In this document: positions 42,024-49,752 of the stretch, piece by piece
Layout of the letters: every line of letters begins with the position of its first letter
How positions within the stretch are numbered: the stretch's first letter is position 1
Source: Algihabitans albus
GTDB taxonomy: Bacteria; Pseudomonadota; Alphaproteobacteria; Kiloniellales; DSM-21159
DNA: 64,000 bases
Assembly (NCBI RefSeq): GCF_003572205.1
Contig: NZ_QXNY01000002.1
Span: forward strand, 930,001 to 994,000
Direction of reading: 5' to 3'
Program-made: the position numbers and the translations under genes
Notes under the pieces: model-generated
The model's database searches: none
Told to the model about the DNA's origin: nothing
Seen by the model: the letters and a program-made list of their open reading frames with translations, nothing else

Positions 42024-42764
42024 ATGATGAAAGCAGTTGCGAAAGTGGTCGTGGGTGGGGTGCTGTTCGCCGCCGCCGTGGTTGGCACCGCCTATCCCGC
42101 AAAGGCCGCGGTCATGGGCGCGACTGTGACCAGTATTACCGCAAGTTGGCTAAATCCGGATCCGGGCAACGTCAGCATCGACAACGACGGTCGCACGGTC
42201 TCGGCCCGTTGGGGCTATCCCGCGACCTGGTGGGGCGGCCGCAGCGGCTACGACTTCCGCGCCAAGAGGACGCCGTCGGATCTCGACGCCGGCGACACCT
42301 TCAAGATCGGAACCTTCAAGCATCTCAACTACCCGATCTATGGAACGGCGCTGTCGAGCATCTCGCTGTCGGTCACGTTCGAAGGCCTGATCAAGGGCAG
42401 CAACACGCCGTTCCAGGTCACTTCGCTGTTCGACTTCGAGCATACGGAAACACCGAACACCTGGGGCCATTGTCCCAGCGGCAGCCAGAGCACCTGCGAT
42501 GACATCGTCACCGCCACCTTGAACGAGGGGGCCTCCCAGTCGGTCATCGTCGACGGGATGAAGTATCTCTTCACAATCGCCGGATTCCAGGTCAACGGCG
42601 ATCAGTTCGAAAACTGGCTGACCAAAGAGAAGCACACGAACAAGGCCCATCTGGTGGCCAGCCTGGAAGTGCATCCGGTACCCTTGCCGGCCGCCGCCTG
42701 GTTCCTGATCACCGCGCTCGGCGGCCTTGGCGGACTGCGCTGGCTCAAGCAGCGCTCGGCCTGA
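42024..42764 (+). CDS. Exported protein with VPLPA-CTERM sorting signal
   Basis: A 246-aa exoprotein: signal peptide about 1-28 (VVVGGVLFAAAVVGTAYPAKA), a beta-rich body resembling THxN/choice-of-anchor type domains (TVTSITASWLNPDPGNVSI at the start, FKHLNYPIYGTAL in the middle), and a C-terminal tripartite sorting signal VPLPAAAWFLITAL... GLRWLKQRSA. Such signals are processed by exosortases, none of which is in the window. Two cysteines (HCPS, TCDD) may pair. Preceded by GAGGGGG and an AT-rich gap (41795-42023) in which TTGACT at 41940 is a possible -35. Confidence 0.82.
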   Translation: MMKAVAKVVVGGVLFAAAVVGTAYPAKAAVMGATVTSITASWLNPDPGNVSIDNDGRTVSARWGYPATWWGGRSGYDFRAKRTPSDLDAGDTFKIGTFKHLNYPIYGTALSSISLSVTFEGLIKGSNTPFQVTSLFDFEHTETPNTWGHCPSGSQSTCDDIVTATLNEGASQSVIVDGMKYLFTIAGFQVNGDQFENWLTKEKHTNKAHLVASLEVHPVPLPAAAWFLITALGGLGGLRWLKQRSA

Positions 42765-42870
42765 GGGCTGGGGGGTCAAGGTCCGACGACCACGTCGGCG
42801 GGGCCGGACCGCAACGCCCGCTTCCTGTCGCATCCGCTCTCTGAAAGTATCGGAGAGCGGGACTTACAAT

Positions 42871-42909
42871 CTAGCCGCCTGGGTCCGGCCGTCGGACCCA
42901 GGCGGCTAG
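42871..42909 (+). terminator. Perfect 17-bp inverted repeat, terminator of the exoprotein gene
   Basis: Arms 42871-42887 and 42893-42909 pair perfectly around a 5-nt loop; AGCTTTTT follows on the plus strand. The right arm contains the stop codon of the opposing ArsR gene (42906-42908). A weaker CGCTCTC/GAGAGCG hairpin lies just upstream (about 42835-42859). Confidence 0.85.
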
Positions 42910-43208
42910 AGCTTTTTAAGCACCCAGTCCGCGAAGTCTCGAAGCCCATCGCCGTCGCGGCGGTAGTAGCTCCAACGGCCGATCTTGCGGGATTTTACGA
43001 AGCCGGCGCGCTTCAGGATCGCGAGATGCTCGCTGATCGTGGACTGAGAGACCGCGGCCCGCTCGGCGATCAGCGAGACGCAAACGCCAACCTCCCGCGG
43101 ATCGCCCCCTGTCTGGTGGGCGAAGAGCGATCCCGGACGGCGGAGCCAGTCGAGAATCTCGACCCGAAGAGGATGCGCCAAGGCCTTGCCGCAAAGCGTC
43201 TTGTCCAT
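42906..43208 (-). CDS. ArsR-family transcriptional regulator
   Basis: A 100-aa winged-helix ArsR protein: start KALAHPLRVEILDWLRR, HTH SLIAERAAVSQSTISEHLAILKRAG, wing GRWSYYRRDG. It lacks the ELCVCD metal motif; its cysteines are Cys6 and Cys43, so ligand type is unclear. It is divergent from the oxidoreductase at 43296, with a palindromic operator in the gap, and so likely represses both. The stop lies inside the terminator hairpin of the opposing gene. Confidence 0.87.
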   Translation of the reverse strand: MDKTLCGKALAHPLRVEILDWLRRPGSLFAHQTGGDPREVGVCVSLIAERAAVSQSTISEHLAILKRAGFVKSRKIGRWSYYRRDGDGLRDFADWVLKKL

Positions 43209-43214
43209 GACCTA

Positions 43215-43246
43215 ATATATCGACATTTCGCTCATTGACGATATAT
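43215..43246. promoter_or_regulatory. Palindromic operator between ArsR gene and oxidoreductase
   Basis: ATATATCG (43215-43222) and CGATATAT (43239-43246) form an exact 8-bp inverted repeat with 16-nt spacing, starting 7 nt upstream of the ArsR start codon and about 50 nt before the divergent gene. Position and symmetry suit autoregulation by an ArsR dimer. Confidence 0.65.
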
Positions 43247-43295
43247 AGATCGGCGATGCGAAAGCTTGAGGCGGTCAATGCTTGGGAGGTCGATC

Positions 43296-44381
43296 ATGCG
43301 CATTCCCGATCGCATGGAAGCTGCGGTTCTGACCGGACATGGCGGGCTCGACAGGCTGTCTTACCGCAGAGATGTCCCGGTTCCCCGCCCCGGTCCGGGC
43401 GAGGTCTTGATTCAGGTTGGCGCTGCGGGAGTCAACAACACCGACATCAACACCCGGATCGCCTGGTATTCGAAGCAGGTGACCTCCGCGACCAGCGAGG
43501 ATGTGACTGCCGGTTCCACCGCTGAGGCGTCGGCGGACGGGAGTTGGTCGGGTGCGGCCATGATCTTTCCGCGGATTCAAGGCGCCGACTGCTGCGGCGA
43601 AATCGTTGCCGTCGGCGAGGGCGTCGAGACCGCACGGCTCGGCGAACGCGTCCTGGTCCGGGCCCTGCAGCCCAGCGCCGACGATCCCTTCGCCTGCATC
43701 ACCTTCGGCTCGGAGTGCGACGGCGCCTTCGGCCAGTACACGAAGACGGCTGCCGCTCACGCGCTGCGGATCGACTGCGACTGGAGCGATATCGAGTTAG
43801 CCTCCATGCCCTGTGCCTTCTCGACCGCCGAAGGCATGTTGCAACGGGCGGCGATCGGGGCCGAGCGCGTGCTGGTTACCGGAGCGTCGGGCGGCGTCGG
43901 TTCGGCGGCGGTCCAGCTGGCCAAGCGACGAGGCGCGGAAGTGATCGCCGTCTGCGGCAGGGACAAGGCCGGAGCCGTGGCCGGCCTGGGTGCGGACCTT
44001 GTGCTGGAGCGCGGCGCCGACCCGGTCGCGTCGCTGGCCAGCGAAAGCATCGACGCGGTCGTCGATCTGGTCGGCGGGCCTGCCTGGCCCCGGCTGCTGG
44101 ACCTGCTGCGTCGGGGCGGACGCTACGTGACGGCCGGAGCGATCGCGGGGCCCATCGTCGAGCTCGATCTCCGCACACTCTACCTCAAGGACCTGAGCCT
44201 GCTGGGCTCGACCTGGCAGCCCTTCGAGATCATGACGAACCTCATCGGCTACATCGAACGGGGGGAAATCCGGCCGGTCGTCGCCAAGACCTATCCCTTG
44301 CACGAGATCGTCCAGGCGCAGCAGACATTTCTGGAGAAACACTTCGTCGGTAAGCTCGTGCTGATCCCGCCAAAGGCCTAA
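43296..44381 (+). CDS. Medium-chain alcohol dehydrogenase/quinone-reductase-like oxidoreductase
   Basis: A 361-aa MDR protein. N-terminal catalytic domain (PRPGPGEVLIQVGAAGVNNTDINTR) and Rossmann domain with GASGGVGSAAVQLAKRRG near residue 200. A polar insert (about residues 62-85) and IQGADCCGEIVAVG are notable; the zinc-binding structural cysteines of true ADHs are absent, so a zinc-free quinone-reductase or enoyl-reductase activity is likely. Strong GGGAGGT precedes ATG 43296. Probably controlled by the divergent ArsR protein, suggesting a stress or electrophile response. Confidence 0.87.
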   Translation: MRIPDRMEAAVLTGHGGLDRLSYRRDVPVPRPGPGEVLIQVGAAGVNNTDINTRIAWYSKQVTSATSEDVTAGSTAEASADGSWSGAAMIFPRIQGADCCGEIVAVGEGVETARLGERVLVRALQPSADDPFACITFGSECDGAFGQYTKTAAAHALRIDCDWSDIELASMPCAFSTAEGMLQRAAIGAERVLVTGASGGVGSAAVQLAKRRGAEVIAVCGRDKAGAVAGLGADLVLERGADPVASLASESIDAVVDLVGGPAWPRLLDLLRRGGRYVTAGAIAGPIVELDLRTLYLKDLSLLGSTWQPFEIMTNLIGYIERGEIRPVVAKTYPLHEIVQAQQTFLEKHFVGKLVLIPPKA

Positions 44382-44424
44382 AGCTCCAGCGCTGCGCTCG
44401 GCCCAACCTTCCGATGGAGGACCG

Positions 44425-44931
44425 TCAGGACGCCGCGCCGTCGATCTTGCGTTGCAGGTACGCAGCAAAGCGTCCGGCGTACCTCCGCTGCAGTTCGGGC
44501 TTGCGCCAATCCCGCCCGGTCACAATGCCGCGACAGTCGGGCGAGCCGCAGCGGCACGCCATGGTCCAGTCGTCATCGTCGCCGGTGGCATAGTCGAAGG
44601 TCAGTTCCTCGCCCGCCTCAATGTCCCGCAAGGCGACGAAGACGATCTGCCCCTCGATTGCGAGATTGGGCGCACAGGAATGATTGAGGTGCAGCATGCT
44701 GCCTTCGCGCTCGGCATCGGTCTTAGGTCCGAGAAAGAGGTGTTCGGCGATCTGGATCTCCGCCGGTCCTAGAGTTTCGGCGCGCTGGTCCCGCTCCGCC
44801 CGGGTCATGACGTGCCCGCCCTTCGCGGCTACCGCTTCGCCGGCCGCGATGTCAGCGCGTGCGCAGAGACCGCGACCCTCGATGGAGCTGTCGCGCTTCT
44901 CAACCTTGGACGAAAACCAAGATCGCGTCAT
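44425..44931 (-). CDS. SET-domain protein (putative protein-lysine methyltransferase)
   Basis: A 168-aa protein consisting of a SET domain and post-SET tail: IEGRGLCARADIAAGE, the pseudoknot motifs LNHSCAPN (residues 82-89) and GEELTFDYA (107-115), then the zinc-type post-SET cysteines Cys126, Cys128 and Cys133 (CRCGSPDC). SAM and active-site tyrosine positions are present. Bacterial SET proteins are sparse and their targets mostly unknown. It converges with the oxidoreductase gene; no partner gene is evident. Confidence 0.87.
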   Translation of the reverse strand: MTRSWFSSKVEKRDSSIEGRGLCARADIAAGEAVAAKGGHVMTRAERDQRAETLGPAEIQIAEHLFLGPKTDAEREGSMLHLNHSCAPNLAIEGQIVFVALRDIEAGEELTFDYATGDDDDWTMACRCGSPDCRGIVTGRDWRKPELQRRYAGRFAAYLQRKIDGAAS

Positions 44932-45068
44932 GACGGCGATTTACAAAGCACGGCGCTGGCGCGCGAGTCGGAGCACAGTCGACCGGAGATTGCGGCGCAA
45001 CCCAGCACAGGCTTCTGCAGGAACAAGGAAGCCGGCGCGCTGATGGTAGCGGCCGGCTGAGCGTCGCG

Positions 45069-45266
45069 TCAGGCGCGAAGTTCGGTTTCGATCGGCGGGA
45101 CCACCGTCTGCATGTTGGCGATCTCGTCTTTCAGCCGGAGCTTTTCGCGCTTGAGTTCGTGGAGTCGAAGTTCGTCGGGGTGGGGTCGATGGCTTTCTTC
45201 GCGGATGGCGTTGTCGACAAGCGTGTGTTGGCTGCGCAAGGACTCGATCCGGTCATGCACCGACAT
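45069..45266 (-). CDS. DUF465 (YdcH-like) small coiled-coil protein
   Basis: A 65-aa helical protein with the DUF465 pattern: HDRIESLRSQHTLVDNAIREE, then LHELKREKLRLKDEIANMQ. Common in alphaproteobacteria, function unknown. An ATG at 45266 follows GAAGGAG. A second member of the family lies at 47829-48062. Confidence 0.9.
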   Translation of the reverse strand: MSVHDRIESLRSQHTLVDNAIREESHRPHPDELRLHELKREKLRLKDEIANMQTVVPPIETELRA

Positions 45267-45460
45267 GCTTCGTCTCCTTCTGCGGGTTATGGAAAATATG
45301 CTACCCCTCTCCGCCGGGCTTGTGAAGCGTCCTGGCGGATGAACTCTGGTGATAACTTGGTGATTCTACCGGCCAACCCATTTCACAATTGCTAAGGATT
45401 GTTTGCGGTCGTTTCGATTCGGGTTTCACGAGTCTAGTGCAGAGCAGCAAGGAGTTCCAA

Positions 45461-46102
45461 GTGTCGGGAATGCATGAAGGGTCGGATGGCCGGGTCGCGC
45501 GGCTGATCGTCGGGATCAGCGGCGCCAGCGGCGTCGTCTACGGCCTGCGTCTTTTGGAAGCGCTGCAGACCTTGCCGGTCGAGAGCCATCTGGTCATGAC
45601 CAAGTCGGCCGAGATCACCCTGGCCTACGAAACCGACATCAAGGTCCGCCAGGTGCAGGCGCTCGCCGATGTCGTCTATCCGATCGAGGATATCGGCGCG
45701 GCCATCTCCAGCGGCTCCTTCAAGACGCTGGGCATGGTCATCGCCCCCTGCTCCATCCGCTCGATGTCGGAGATCGCCACCGGCGTCACCTCGAACTTGC
45801 TGACCCGGGCCGCCGACGTGACCCTGAAGGAACGGCGGCGCCTGGTTCTGATGCTGCGCGAAACTCCCCTGCACAGCGGCCACCTGCGCAACCTGCTGGC
45901 ACTGTCGGAGATGGGGGCGGTGGTTGCCCCGCCGGTGCCCGCCTTCTACGCCAACCCCAAGACGATCCAGGACCTGGTCGACCAGTCGGTCGGTCGCGTG
46001 CTCGACCTCTTCGATCTGGAATCGCCGCTGGTCACCCGCTGGGGCGAACCGGACGCGGAGGGCAAGGTGGTCCGGGCACGCAAACGGCAAACCCAGCGCT
46101 AG
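45461..46102 (+). CDS. ubiX: Flavin prenyltransferase UbiX
   Basis: A 213-aa flavoprotein of the UbiX/Pad1 family, which makes prenylated FMN for UbiD-type decarboxylases. N-terminal LIVGISGASGVVYGLRLLEAL, APCSIRSMSEIATG and the closing region ERRRLVLMLRETPLHSGHLRNL...PPVPAFY are all conserved. The GTG at 45461 is preferred because AAGGAG (45449-45454) is correctly spaced; ATG 45470 is possible. It converges on the TIGR02444 gene with a 4-nt overlap. UbiD is not in the window. Confidence 0.95.
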   Translation: MSGMHEGSDGRVARLIVGISGASGVVYGLRLLEALQTLPVESHLVMTKSAEITLAYETDIKVRQVQALADVVYPIEDIGAAISSGSFKTLGMVIAPCSIRSMSEIATGVTSNLLTRAADVTLKERRRLVLMLRETPLHSGHLRNLLALSEMGAVVAPPVPAFYANPKTIQDLVDQSVGRVLDLFDLESPLVTRWGEPDAEGKVVRARKRQTQR

Positions 46103-46590
46103 AGGCTGGCCCGCAAGCTCGCCTCGGTCAGGGTCTCCAGGGCCATGACGTCGGCGCCGCCGGCCAGATCGGCCCGGTCGAGCAGCAGCAGGCTGAGGTT
46201 CTGGGCGATGGCCTCGCCGCTTGGCCGCCCCTCGGGCAAGGTCAGGGCGCCCCAAAGCGCCTCCTGCTCGATACGTTCGGCCTCCAGCTCGGCCGCCTTG
46301 ATCCGGTCGCGCAGGCTGTGGCCGGCGGTATCGAGATCCTGCCGCTTCATCCAGCGCCGGGCGCCGCGCAGGGGGCGCACGACCTCCCGATGCCAGCCCT
46401 CCACCGCGGCGTTCAGGATCTCGAGCTCCTGGCGGGTCAGGGCGTGGCCGCGGGTGCCGGCGAAGCAGACATAGAGCAGCAGGTTGACGTCCAGCCCATG
46501 CATGTCCTGCAGGGTGATGCAGGCTTCCTGCACCTCCGGGCGGGCGTAGGCTGCGAGCGAGAAGCGCCAGAAAGGCGAGCCGTCCGCCAT
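46099..46590 (-). CDS. TIGR02444 (DUF2390) family protein
   Basis: A 163-aa mostly helical protein: FWRFSLAAYARPEVQEACITLQDMHGLDVNLLLYVCF at the N-terminus is the family signature. Function unknown. It lies 9 nt downstream of the phosphofructokinase gene on the same strand and is likely co-transcribed. The last residues overlap the end of ubiX on the other strand. Confidence 0.87.
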   Translation of the reverse strand: MADGSPFWRFSLAAYARPEVQEACITLQDMHGLDVNLLLYVCFAGTRGHALTRQELEILNAAVEGWHREVVRPLRGARRWMKRQDLDTAGHSLRDRIKAAELEAERIEQEALWGALTLPEGRPSGEAIAQNLSLLLLDRADLAGGADVMALETLTEASLRASL

Positions 46591-46599
46591 CGTGGTCCC

Positions 46600-47688
46600 C
46601 TAGTCGTCGCCGAAGGAGATGCCGAGGCCGCGCGCGGTGCGCACCAGCGCGCCTTCGGTCTCGACGGCGTGATAGGCCTCGATGGCGTCGGCGATCGGCA
46701 CGTCGATGACGCCCCGCCCGGCCCAGGCCACCATGCGGTCGAAGCGGCCCTCGGCGATCAGATCGACGGCATGGACGCCGAAGCTGGAGGCCATCAGACG
46801 GTCGCGCGGCGTCGGCGTACCGCCGCGCTGGATGTGACCCAGCACGGTGACGCGGGTTTCGGCGCCGGTGGCCTCCGCGATGCGGCGCCCGATATAGTGG
46901 CCGATCCCCCCGTAGTGGACGTCGCCGCTCTGTTTCGTCTCCGCCACCGCTTCGCCCTGCTCGGTGCGCAGGGCCTCGGCCACGACGACGAGCGCGAAGT
47001 TGCGGCCGACCTGCTGCAGGCGGCTGATCTTCCCGGCGATACTGGCGATGCTGTAAGGGATTTCCGGGATCAGAATGACGTCGGCACCACCAGCGATACC
47101 GGCCGAGAGGGCGATATGCCCGGCATCGCGGCCCATCACCTCCAGCACCATGACCCGGTCGTGGCTGGCGGCGGTCGGCTGCAGGTGATCCAGCGCCTCG
47201 GTCGCCACCTCGACGGCGGTGTCGTGGCCGATGGCCACCTCGGTATCGCCCAGGTCGTTGTCGATGGTCTTCGGGATCGCCACCAACGGAATGTCACCCT
47301 GCTGCGCCAGGCGGCGCAGGATCGCCAGAGAACCGTCGCCGCCGATCCCGATCACGGCGTCGAGGCCGAGCTCGCGAATGCCCGCAATGATCTCCTCCGA
47401 CCGATCGACCCGGCTTCCGTCCGGCATGGGATAAGCGAAGGGATCGCCCTTGTTGGTTGTCCCCAGCACCGTCCCCGCCATCCGCAGAAGACTGCCTGTG
47501 AACTGGGAGAGGTTCAGGACCTCCGCTTCCAGCGGCCGGGTCAGCAAGCCCGCCGTGCCCTTGTGGATCCCCACCACCTCCCAGCCGAAACCATAGGTCG
47601 CGCGCTGCACCACGGCGCGGATGACCGCGTTGAGACCGGCGCAATCCCCGCCACTGGTCAATAGGCCGATGCGCCGAATATCCACCAT
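46600..47688 (-). CDS. pfkA: 6-phosphofructokinase (group III type)
   Basis: A 362-aa PFK with LLTSGGDCAGLNAVIR, the phosphoryl-donor loop GGDGS (residues 116-120) and PKTIDND (139-145), then MGRDAGHIAL. GGDGS is the ATP-type sequence (PPi enzymes usually have GGDDS), while the Lys in PKTIDND is the residue associated with PPi-type enzymes, so this mixed signature belongs to the group III PFKs that are ATP-dependent in actinobacteria. Cytoplasmic glycolytic enzyme; donor cannot be fixed without assay. Followed by the TIGR02444 gene. Confidence 0.93.
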   Translation of the reverse strand: MVDIRRIGLLTSGGDCAGLNAVIRAVVQRATYGFGWEVVGIHKGTAGLLTRPLEAEVLNLSQFTGSLLRMAGTVLGTTNKGDPFAYPMPDGSRVDRSEEIIAGIRELGLDAVIGIGGDGSLAILRRLAQQGDIPLVAIPKTIDNDLGDTEVAIGHDTAVEVATEALDHLQPTAASHDRVMVLEVMGRDAGHIALSAGIAGGADVILIPEIPYSIASIAGKISRLQQVGRNFALVVVAEALRTEQGEAVAETKQSGDVHYGGIGHYIGRRIAEATGAETRVTVLGHIQRGGTPTPRDRLMASSFGVHAVDLIAEGRFDRMVAWAGRGVIDVPIADAIEAYHAVETEGALVRTARGLGISFGDD

Positions 47689-47828
47689 GCCCCTGCCGCC
47701 ACCTTCCCTCGCATTCGGTCCGGACGAGGGCCCGGACCCGCGTCCAGACTTTCGGTCATGCGACCCCCCGCGACAAGCCTGCGCAGCAAGGTCGCGACAT
47801 GCTATGATGGTTGGCTTGAGGTTTTGTA

Positions 47829-48062
47829 TTGTCGACGGATTGCCAGACTATGCGTCTGAACGAAGCGGAAAAGGAACGGCTCAGGGTCGAGCTGGAAGAA
47901 ATGAAGTGCGAGCACCGCGACCTGGACGATGTCATCGCCCGAGTCGCCGAGGTCGCGCCCTTCGATCAACTGAAGGTGCAGCGTCTGAAGAAGCGTAAGC
48001 TGGGTTTGAAGGACGAAATTCTTCGGATCGAAGGGCTTTTACTGCCCGATATCATCGCCTGA
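47829..48062 (+). CDS. DUF465 (YdcH-like) small coiled-coil protein
   Basis: A 70-77 aa helical protein of the DUF465 family (EKERLRVELEEMKCEHRDLDDVIARVA, then LKVQRLKKRKLGLKDEILRIE). The start is either TTG 47829 with a GAGG just upstream, or ATG 47850. It is divergent from the phosphofructokinase gene and distinct from the DUF465 copy at 45069, sharing the pattern but not the sequence. Confidence 0.85.
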   Translation: MSTDCQTMRLNEAEKERLRVELEEMKCEHRDLDDVIARVAEVAPFDQLKVQRLKKRKLGLKDEILRIEGLLLPDIIA

Positions 48063-48098
48063 GATCGACCGCGGCACCGGTTTTCCGCCGACTTTCCG

Positions 48099-48863
48099 TT
48101 ACTCGCCGACGGCCACGGCCTTGCCGCGCTTGTGCTCGTACATGCGCTGATCGGCTGCCGAAAGGGCCTCGTCCACCTCCTCCTTGCCCGAGAAGGCGTA
48201 GACCCCGTAGGACACGCCGACGTTCAGCTCGTGACCGTTCCAGACCGCCGGTTCCGAGACGATGGCGTTGGCGAGGTCCTGTGCCTTGTGAAGCGCGGTT
48301 TCCTCGCTGACCTCGACCAGGATGACCCCGAACTCGTCCCCGCCGAGACGCCCGACCACATCGGAGCCGCGGGTGATCTGCAGCAGGGCTTCCGCCACAT
48401 GCTTCAAGGCCGCGTCGCCCGCCGGATGTCCGTAGTTGTCGTTGATCTGCTTCATGCCGTTCACGTCGAAGTAGATCACCGCACCCGGCGAATCGTACCG
48501 CTCCGCAAAGGCCATCAGACGAGTCAGTTCGCGCAGAAAGGCCCGGCGGTTGGCGAGCGGAAGCAAAGTGTCCTGATCCGCCAGTTCCTCGAGATGCCCG
48601 ATTCGGCGGCGCGCGCGGTCGAGATCGTCGCGCAGCCGTACGACCTCCCCGATCAGCTGGTCCAGCGCGGCCCGAACCTTTGGCGTCAGCTCGGCCTCCG
48701 ACAGTCCCAGGATGGAGGCCGCGTCCGCAGCGGCGCCGACTCCGCCTGCCGAGCCGACTCCGCCGGCGGGCGCCGCCGCGCCGGTCGAACGGACACCCGA
48801 AACGCCGCCGGTCGCTCCGGTTCTGGCCGAACCGCGTGGTCCTGTGGAACTCCCGACCTTCAT
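48099..48863 (-). CDS. Diguanylate cyclase (GGDEF domain)
   Basis: A 254-aa protein with a Gly/Ala/Pro-rich N-terminus, a coiled-coil (about residues 60-105, LDQLIGEVVRLRDDLDRARRRIGHLEEL) and a GGDEF domain. The active site GRLGGDEFGVI is intact and an RxxD inhibitory site (RGSD) lies five residues upstream, so it should make c-di-GMP and be product-inhibited. No sensor or membrane domain is present. Start ATG 48863; a frame extension to 48956 is judged less likely. Same genomic neighbourhood as pur genes has no obvious functional link. Confidence 0.93.
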   Translation of the reverse strand: MKVGSSTGPRGSARTGATGGVSGVRSTGAAAPAGGVGSAGGVGAAADAASILGLSEAELTPKVRAALDQLIGEVVRLRDDLDRARRRIGHLEELADQDTLLPLANRRAFLRELTRLMAFAERYDSPGAVIYFDVNGMKQINDNYGHPAGDAALKHVAEALLQITRGSDVVGRLGGDEFGVILVEVSEETALHKAQDLANAIVSEPAVWNGHELNVGVSYGVYAFSGKEEVDEALSAADQRMYEHKRGKAVAVGE

Positions 48864-49201
48864 GGGATCCGTCGTTTCCCCCAGTATTCGGCGGTCAACA
48901 GATGAACACCGACTCTCCGATGGCGCGGCGCCGTCCAGACTCAGAGTCCAGAGCAAGGCCAGGCCGAATTTCCTCGAATCCTAAGCGACGATTGGTAAAG
49001 TTTTTCTTCAGATCGCTGCTGGCGAGGCCAATTGTATACGAATAATCACTCCCGCGGACTGACGCCGGGCGACGCTCGCACCCAAGGACGCTTGCCCCCG
49101 ACGACCGCGATCTGAATAATCGCCAGCTTTCGCGGGCGGTCGATAAGGGGGGCCCCGGACACTCTCGCGGAAACTCTTGCAGAACCATTGGGGATCGGGC
49201 G
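48864..49201. other. Intergenic gap between divergent genes
   Basis: These 338 nt separate the diguanylate cyclase (minus) and purE (plus). A moderately AT-rich stretch near 48990-49045 probably holds one or both promoters. No riboswitch-like fold, repeat or small gene was convincing on reading. Confidence 0.5.
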
Positions 49202-49699
49202 ATGGCGGACGAGACGCCGAGAATCGGAATCATCATGGGCAGCCAGTCCGACTGGCCGACCCTTCGCCATGCCGCCGACATGCTGGACGAACTGGGCCTG
49301 ACCTACGAAACGCGCATCGTCTCGGCCCATCGCACGCCCGAACGGCTGCGCGATTACGCGCAGAGCGCCCGGCAGCGCGGCCTGAAGGTGATCGTTGCCG
49401 GCGCCGGCGGCGCCGCACACCTGCCGGGCATGGTCGCGGCCAACACCGCCCTGCCGGTGTTCGGCGTGCCGGTCGAGAGCCAAGCCTTGAGCGGTCTGGA
49501 TTCCCTCCTGTCGATCGTGCAGATGCCCGGCGGCATCCCGGTCGGCACCCTTGCCATCGGCAAGGCCGGCGCCAAGAACGCCGGCTTGCTCGCCGCAGCC
49601 GTGATCGCTTTGGAAGACCCGCAGGCCGCCGCCGCACTCGATGGATTCCGCAACCGCCAGACAGAGGGCGTAGCAGAGGCGCCGCTGGACGATGCTTGA
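49202..49699 (+). CDS. purE: N5-carboxyaminoimidazole ribonucleotide mutase
   Basis: A 165-aa PurE class I protein: [34 protein letters not shown] with the catalytic His, and [25 protein letters not shown]. It converts N5-CAIR to CAIR in purine synthesis, working with PurK, encoded 53 nt downstream. Start ATG 49202. Confidence 0.97.
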   Translation: MADETPRIGIIMGSQSDWPTLRHAADMLDELGLTYETRIVSAHRTPERLRDYAQSARQRGLKVIVAGAGGAAHLPGMVAANTALPVFGVPVESQALSGLDSLLSIVQMPGGIPVGTLAIGKAGAKNAGLLAAAVIALEDPQAAAALDGFRNRQTEGVAEAPLDDA

Positions 49700-49752
49700 G
49701 CCCGGATTGTCCAAATTCGTGAGCCTCTTTTGCGCGGCGCGCCTCGGCTGCC

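Noticed and set aside
42871-42909. 17-bp perfect inverted repeat as an attachment or transposon end
   Set aside because: It is followed by a T-run after an exported protein gene and has no recombinase nearby; best explained as a terminator.
46318-47664. 448-codon frame on the plus strand opposite pfkA
   Set aside because: Antisense shadow; PFK motifs on the minus strand are complete.
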